Assembly (NCBI GenBank): GCA_902793875.1
Contig: CADBFL010000047.1
Span: forward strand, 1-10,603
Source of the DNA: an uncultured Eubacteriales bacterium
Lineage (GTDB): Bacteria > Bacillota > Clostridia > Peptostreptococcales > Anaerovoracaceae
DNA: 10,603 nucleotides
Direction: 5' to 3'
The notes beneath the pieces are model-generated. The model was not told the origin of the DNA. It did no database searches and saw only the letters and a program-made list of their open reading frames with translations. The first letter of the stretch is position 1. Each line of letters begins with the position of its first letter. This document shows positions 7,559 through 10,603 of the stretch, in pieces. A program made the position numbers and the translations under genes.

Positions 7559-7567
7559 TGGTAGAAT
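7559..7567 (+). promoter_or_regulatory. Possible extended -10 promoter of pcrA
   Basis: TGGTAGAAT fits the extended -10 form (TGn followed by a TATAAT-like hexamer at 7562-7567). No convincing -35 hexamer lies 16-18 bases upstream. Transcription would start near 7574, a few bases before the ATG at 7578, giving an almost leaderless message. This agrees with the missing ribosome site but is unproven. Confidence 0.4.
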
Positions 7568-7577
7568 TCTATGTGTT

Positions 7578-9908
7578 ATGAGTATGGCATTGAACAGCGA
7601 ACAGAATAAGGCGGTAAGGCATATCGACGGGCCGGTGCTGATACTGGCGGGAGCGGGTTCGGGCAAGACCGCGACCATGACTCACCGCATGGCGTACATG
7701 ATAGAGAACGGCGTCGATCCGAGAAGCATACTCGCCGTGACATTCACCAACAAGGCGGCCGGCGAGATGAGGAGCCGCGTCGAGGAACTGACCGGCGGGA
7801 CATACGGCATGTGGATCATGACCTTTCACGCCATGTGTCTTCGCATGCTCAGGTATTCGGCCGACAGGCTCGGGTACAGATCCGGCTTTACGGTGTATGA
7901 CGAGACTGACAAAAAGACTCTCATCAGGAGGATATGCAGGGAGCTCGAGATCAACGACAAGGTCGCACCCGTATCCATGATCATTGCGGTGATCAGCAAG
8001 TCCAAAGAAAGAGAGGAGGGCCCTGAGGAATTCCTCGCGCAGAGCACGGGACTCCCTTACGAAAAGATGATATACGAGGTCTACAGGCGCTATCAGCAGG
8101 AGCTGATGGAGGCGAACGCCATGGACTTCGACGATCTTCTGTGGAACGGCGTGAAGCTGCTCGAAAAGAACAGGGACATACTCGATCATTACTCGGGCCG
8201 CTTCAGGTACATAATGGTCGATGAATATCAGGACACCAACTATCTGCAGTACAAGCTCATAAAGATGCTGGCCTCGAAGCACGGCAATCTCTGCGTGGTC
8301 GGAGACGACGACCAGTGCATATACCAGTGGAGGGGAGCGGACATCCGCAACATCCTGGACTTCGAGCAGGACTTCGGTGATGTGTTCACCGTCAGGCTCG
8401 AGCAGAACTACAGATCGGACGGCAACATACTGAAGCTCGCCAATTCCGTCATAAAGAACAACAGAGAGAGAAAGACCAAGGCGCTGTGGACCGACAGGGA
8501 GGACGGACTGCCCGTCACATACAGAAGGCTTGCCGACGAGAAACAGGAAGCCTACTGGATAGGAGCCGAGATAGAAAGGCTCAGGGACGAAGGCCTGAAC
8601 TACAGGGACATGGCGATACTCTACCGCAAAAATGCCCAGTCGAGAAGCTTCGAAGAGAAGTTCAGCTTCCGGGGCATCCCGTACAGGGTGCTCGCGGGGC
8701 TGAGGTACTACGACCGCAAGGAGATAAAGGATGTGATGGCGTATCTGAGGCTCATCGAAAACCCCGACGACAACGTCTCAATGATCAGGGTCATCAACGA
8801 GCCCAAGCGCGGCATCGGCGGCAAGACGCTCGCCGGCATAGAGGAATATGCGAAGGCGTACAGGATGTCCGTTTTCGAAGCGATATGCGATCCCGAGCTC
8901 ACGGCGTCTTTCGGGCCGAAGCTCAGAAAAGCGATCGGAGAGTTCACATCCATGATAAAAGACCTCAGAGCCGAAGAGGAGAACCTCACCCTGAGCGACA
9001 TATACGACAACGTGCTGAACCGTTCGGGCTATCTGAAGGCCCTTGAGGATGCCGGCACTGTCGAAGCCGAGAGCAGGATAGAGAACATCATGGAATTCAA
9101 ATCCGTCATCGCCGAGTTCGAAAAGGGCATCGCCGACGGAAGCGCCGGGGACCTTCAGGAGGAGATGAAAAGGGAGAGGCTCGAGCTTACGGGAGAAGAC
9201 TCCGGAGCCGGCCTGCAGACCGAACTTTCGGCTTTCCTCGAGCAGATTACCCTGATGTCTGACATAGACAATCACGATGAGGAAGAGGACGCGGTAGTGC
9301 TGATGACGCTGCACTCCGCCAAGGGACTTGAGTTCCCGGTCGTCTTCATGCCGGGCATGGAAAACGGGATGTTCCCGGGATCTGGAGCCTTCGACGAGGA
9401 CCACAGCATGGAAGAGGAGCGCAGGCTCTGTTATGTGGGGATCACAAGAGCGATGAAGAAGCTCTATCTCACCGGAGCTCAGGTCAGGACGCTCTACGGA
9501 AGGACGGATTACCAGACCGAGTCGAAGTTCCTCGGCGAGATGGACAGGAAGTGCATGGACGGCGATGAGACAGTAGACGAAAAGGTCAGGACCGGAACAG
9601 GCCTCCGGGGCGAAGGCGCGTATACCGGAGAATACTTCTTCGGCGGAAGGAGCCACGGCACGGCGGACGGCTTCAGCGGCGATCCGGCGCCCAGGCCTTT
9701 CGACAGCCTCTCCGCTGCTCGTAGGCAGACCGCAAACAAGGCAAAGACAGTGCAGGAGTTCGCCAACGGCGATGTCGTGAGGCATCCTAAGTTCGGCGAG
9801 GGAATGGTGATCAGGCAGGACGAAAAGACAATGACGGTCATCTTCGACGACTTCGGCGAGAAGAAGCTCGGCAAGGGCTTTGTCGCCATGGAAAAAGTAG
9901 TGCAATAG
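7578..9908 (+). CDS. pcrA: ATP-dependent DNA helicase PcrA (UvrD family)
   Basis: SF1A 3'-5' helicase acting in excision repair, removal of RecA filaments and rolling-circle replication, and contacting RNA polymerase. With the start at 7578 it has 776 residues, slightly long for PcrA. Motifs: Q9 (LNSEQ), Walker A GAGSGKT with K30, VTFTNKAAGEM, DEYQDT from D215, GDDDQCIYQWRGAD 242-254, QNYR 276-279, LHSAKGLEFP with H579, and VGITRAMKK around T623-R624. The last ~49 residues (F728 on, GDVVRHPKFGEGMV) form the Tudor-like domain that binds RNA polymerase in PcrA/UvrD, arguing against Rep. There is no nuclease domain. The start is uncertain: ATGs at 7551, 7578 and 7584 share the frame, none with a Shine-Dalgarno. 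The 7551 start would add nine residues atypical of the family and would overlap the REP-like repeat and probable -10 element; 7578 or 7584 is more likely. ligA follows, the usual Bacillota order. Confidence 0.95.
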   Translation: MSMALNSEQNKAVRHIDGPVLILAGAGSGKTATMTHRMAYMIENGVDPRSILAVTFTNKAAGEMRSRVEELTGGTYGMWIMTFHAMCLRMLRYSADRLGYRSGFTVYDETDKKTLIRRICRELEINDKVAPVSMIIAVISKSKEREEGPEEFLAQSTGLPYEKMIYEVYRRYQQELMEANAMDFDDLLWNGVKLLEKNRDILDHYSGRFRYIMVDEYQDTNYLQYKLIKMLASKHGNLCVVGDDDQCIYQWRGADIRNILDFEQDFGDVFTVRLEQNYRSDGNILKLANSVIKNNRERKTKALWTDREDGLPVTYRRLADEKQEAYWIGAEIERLRDEGLNYRDMAILYRKNAQSRSFEEKFSFRGIPYRVLAGLRYYDRKEIKDVMAYLRLIENPDDNVSMIRVINEPKRGIGGKTLAGIEEYAKAYRMSVFEAICDPELTASFGPKLRKAIGEFTSMIKDLRAEEENLTLSDIYDNVLNRSGYLKALEDAGTVEAESRIENIMEFKSVIAEFEKGIADGSAGDLQEEMKRERLELTGEDSGAGLQTELSAFLEQITLMSDIDNHDEEEDAVVLMTLHSAKGLEFPVVFMPGMENGMFPGSGAFDEDHSMEEERRLCYVGITRAMKKLYLTGAQVRTLYGRTDYQTESKFLGEMDRKCMDGDETVDEKVRTGTGLRGEGAYTGEYFFGGRSHGTADGFSGDPAPRPFDSLSAARRQTANKAKTVQEFANGDVVRHPKFGEGMVIRQDEKTMTVIFDDFGEKKLGKGFVAMEKVVQ

Positions 9909-10002
9909 CGGAGTGGACATACGATCCCTCGCGGACGCGCTCTCGCTCTGCCTCGCTCGCAGCGGTACAAAGCTCTGACTTCGTCTTCGACTCGTCAATC
10001 GC

Positions 10003-10031
10003 ATCTATCGGAGGAGCTTGCCTCCGTAGAT
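10003..10031. repeat. Hairpin inside the pcrA-ligA element
   Basis: ATCTA (10003-10007) and CGGAGG (10009-10014) pair with CCTCCG (10021-10026) and TAGAT (10027-10031): 11 pairs with a single bulged T and a 6-base loop. No T-tract follows, so it is not an intrinsic terminator. Confidence 0.6.
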
Positions 10032-10032
10032 C

Positions 10033-10078
10033 AATGCATTCTACCTTTCGGCAACGCCGTATATTCGCAGAATGCATT
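10033..10078. repeat. Nested palindrome inside the pcrA-ligA element
   Basis: AATGCATTCT (10033-10042) and AGAATGCATT (10069-10078) form a perfect 10-bp inverted repeat; AATGCATT is itself palindromic. A small stem CGGC-AAC-GCCG (10049-10059) lies inside the loop. Confidence 0.65.
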
Positions 10079-10113
10079 TAGTGCCGGCGGCTGCGGACGG
10101 TCCGCTCCGGATG

Positions 10114-10119
10114 TATGAT
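10114..10119 (+). promoter_or_regulatory. Possible -10 box for ligA within the right terminal repeat
   Basis: TATGAT is a good -10 hexamer 23 bases before the ligA ATG. No recognisable -35 lies at the proper distance (the sequence there is GC-rich), so this is weak. If used, the right end of the element would supply the ligA promoter and the leader would be about 17 bases. Confidence 0.25.
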
Positions 10120-10142
10120 CCACTCCTGAACATACTAAAACT

Positions 10143-10603
10143 ATGAATAACGAAGAAAAGAAAAAAAGAATAGACGAGCTCGCGGAGCGCCTGAACGAGG
10201 CGTCGCGCGCCTACTATACGGACGGCGCCGAGATAATCACGAATTACGAGTATGACGCGATGTATGACGAGCTTCTGGCCCTCGAGGATGAGACGGGATA
10301 CATCCGCAGCGACAGTCCGTCGGTAAATGTAGGCTACGATACGGCTGCGGGACTGCCGAAGATCGTGCACGAGTCGAAGATGCTCTCGCTGAACAAGACC
10401 AAGGACAGGGACGAGCTCAGGGCCTGGCTCGGAGATCAGAAGGGACTGCTTTCATGGAAGCTCGACGGACTTACAGTGGGCCTGACCTATGAGAACGGCA
10501 GGCTCGTCCAGGGCGTCACGAGAGGAAACGGCGTCGAGGGCGAGCTGATCACGGCAAACGTGCTCGCCTGCCGCAATGTGCCGAAGACCATCCCGCATAA
10601 GGG
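10143..10603 (+). CDS. ligA: NAD-dependent DNA ligase LigA, N-terminal part
   Basis: Seals nicks during replication and repair using NAD+. Only the first 153 codons are present; the gene runs off the right edge. Domain Ia (residues ~1-60) has the NMN-binding helices with Y24-Y25 and Y37-D38. The adenylation domain begins with HESKMLSLNKTK and contains WKLDGL, whose K106 is the lysine that becomes AMP-linked, followed by TRGNGVEGE. Two differences from the E. coli pattern are seen: N34 sits where the NMN-contacting Asp32 would be, and SKMLSL replaces PMLSL. From memory both look like a clostridial LigA variant rather than damage. No Shine-Dalgarno precedes the ATG; the leader is A-rich just before it and the first codons are rich in AAG/AAA/GAA, which may help initiation. 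It follows pcrA in the conserved order, but with a structured element between. Confidence 0.93.
   Translation, partial: MNNEEKKKRIDELAERLNEASRAYYTDGAEIITNYEYDAMYDELLALEDETGYIRSDSPSVNVGYDTAAGLPKIVHESKMLSLNKTKDRDELRAWLGDQKGLLSWKLDGLTVGLTYENGRLVQGVTRGNGVEGELITANVLACRNVPKTIPHK

Larger units (their letters stand above)
9910..10126. mobile_element. MITE-like element with imperfect terminal inverted repeats
   Basis: The whole pcrA-ligA gap is organised as an inverted-repeat element. Left end: GGAGTGGACATACGATCC (9910-9927). Right end: GGATGTATGATCCACTCC (10109-10126). The reverse complement of the left end matches the right end except for one inserted and one missing base. Further in, GCGGAC (9931-9936) pairs with GTCCGC (10100-10105) across a 3-base mismatch, making ends of about 27 bp. 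The interior holds two nested hairpins and a low-complexity CGCTC-rich tract. No transposase is encoded and no target duplication is visible. It begins one base after the pcrA stop. A purely RNA-level structure is an alternative reading. Confidence 0.6.

Noticed and set aside
7551..7577. ATG at 7551 as the pcrA start
   Set aside because: It lies inside the TGACTCAT arm of the repeat, has no ribosome site, overlaps the likely -10 element, and would add residues not seen in the family.
8778..10004. A 408-codon - strand open frame over pcrA
   Set aside because: Shadow of pcrA in a GC-biased frame; no domain signature and no start signal.
9909..10142. Intrinsic terminator between pcrA and ligA
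   Set aside because: Several stems are present but none is followed by a T-tract on the + strand.
1..10603. CRISPR array, tRNA/rRNA, prophage or defence island
   Set aside because: No regularly spaced direct repeats, no clover-leaf tRNA and no phage or restriction genes were seen. AddA and PcrA are standard repair helicases here, not evidence of a defence cluster.

Overview
The window is a stretch of chromosomal housekeeping genes. Moderate-to-high GC, frequent AGG/AGA and ATA codons, AGGAGG-type ribosome sites, the AddA form of the RecB-like helicase-nuclease, a clostridial-type glutamate dehydrogenase and the pcrA-ligA gene pair together suggest an anaerobic member of the Bacillota, class Clostridia. 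I cannot name genus or species.

Left arm (1-5899, + strand): the end of a fused shikimate dehydrogenase-shikimate kinase gene (aroE-aroK, open at the left edge), then gpmI (cofactor-independent phosphoglycerate mutase), then addA (helicase-nuclease subunit). They are packed head to tail. The gpmI ribosome site overlaps the aroE-aroK stop, and gpmI stop and addA start share one base (TAATG), so this looks like one transcription unit. addB is not beside addA. A strong symmetric hairpin at 5917-5943 ends this unit and also serves the opposing gdhA.

Middle (5976-7577): gdhA lies on the - strand, with a clear sigma-A type promoter and a leader holding a small hairpin and a perfect 16-bp palindrome next to the ribosome site. 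Between the gdhA promoter and the divergent pcrA is a stretch of about 110 bp dense in inverted repeats, resembling REP-type elements.

Right arm (7578-10603, + strand): pcrA (UvrD/PcrA helicase with the C-terminal RNA-polymerase-binding Tudor-like domain) and the start of ligA (NAD-dependent DNA ligase, cut by the right edge). The pcrA-ligA order is conserved in Bacillota, but here the genes are separated by a 217-bp sequence (9910-10126) with long imperfect terminal inverted repeats and nested hairpins, most simply read as a MITE-like non-autonomous element. Neither pcrA nor ligA has a recognisable Shine-Dalgarno sequence.

Functionally the window joins aromatic amino acid synthesis, glycolysis, ammonia/glutamate metabolism and DNA repair/replication. 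I see no defence island, prophage, CRISPR array, tRNA or rRNA. The least explained parts are the two repeat-rich intergenic regions and the gdhA leader.
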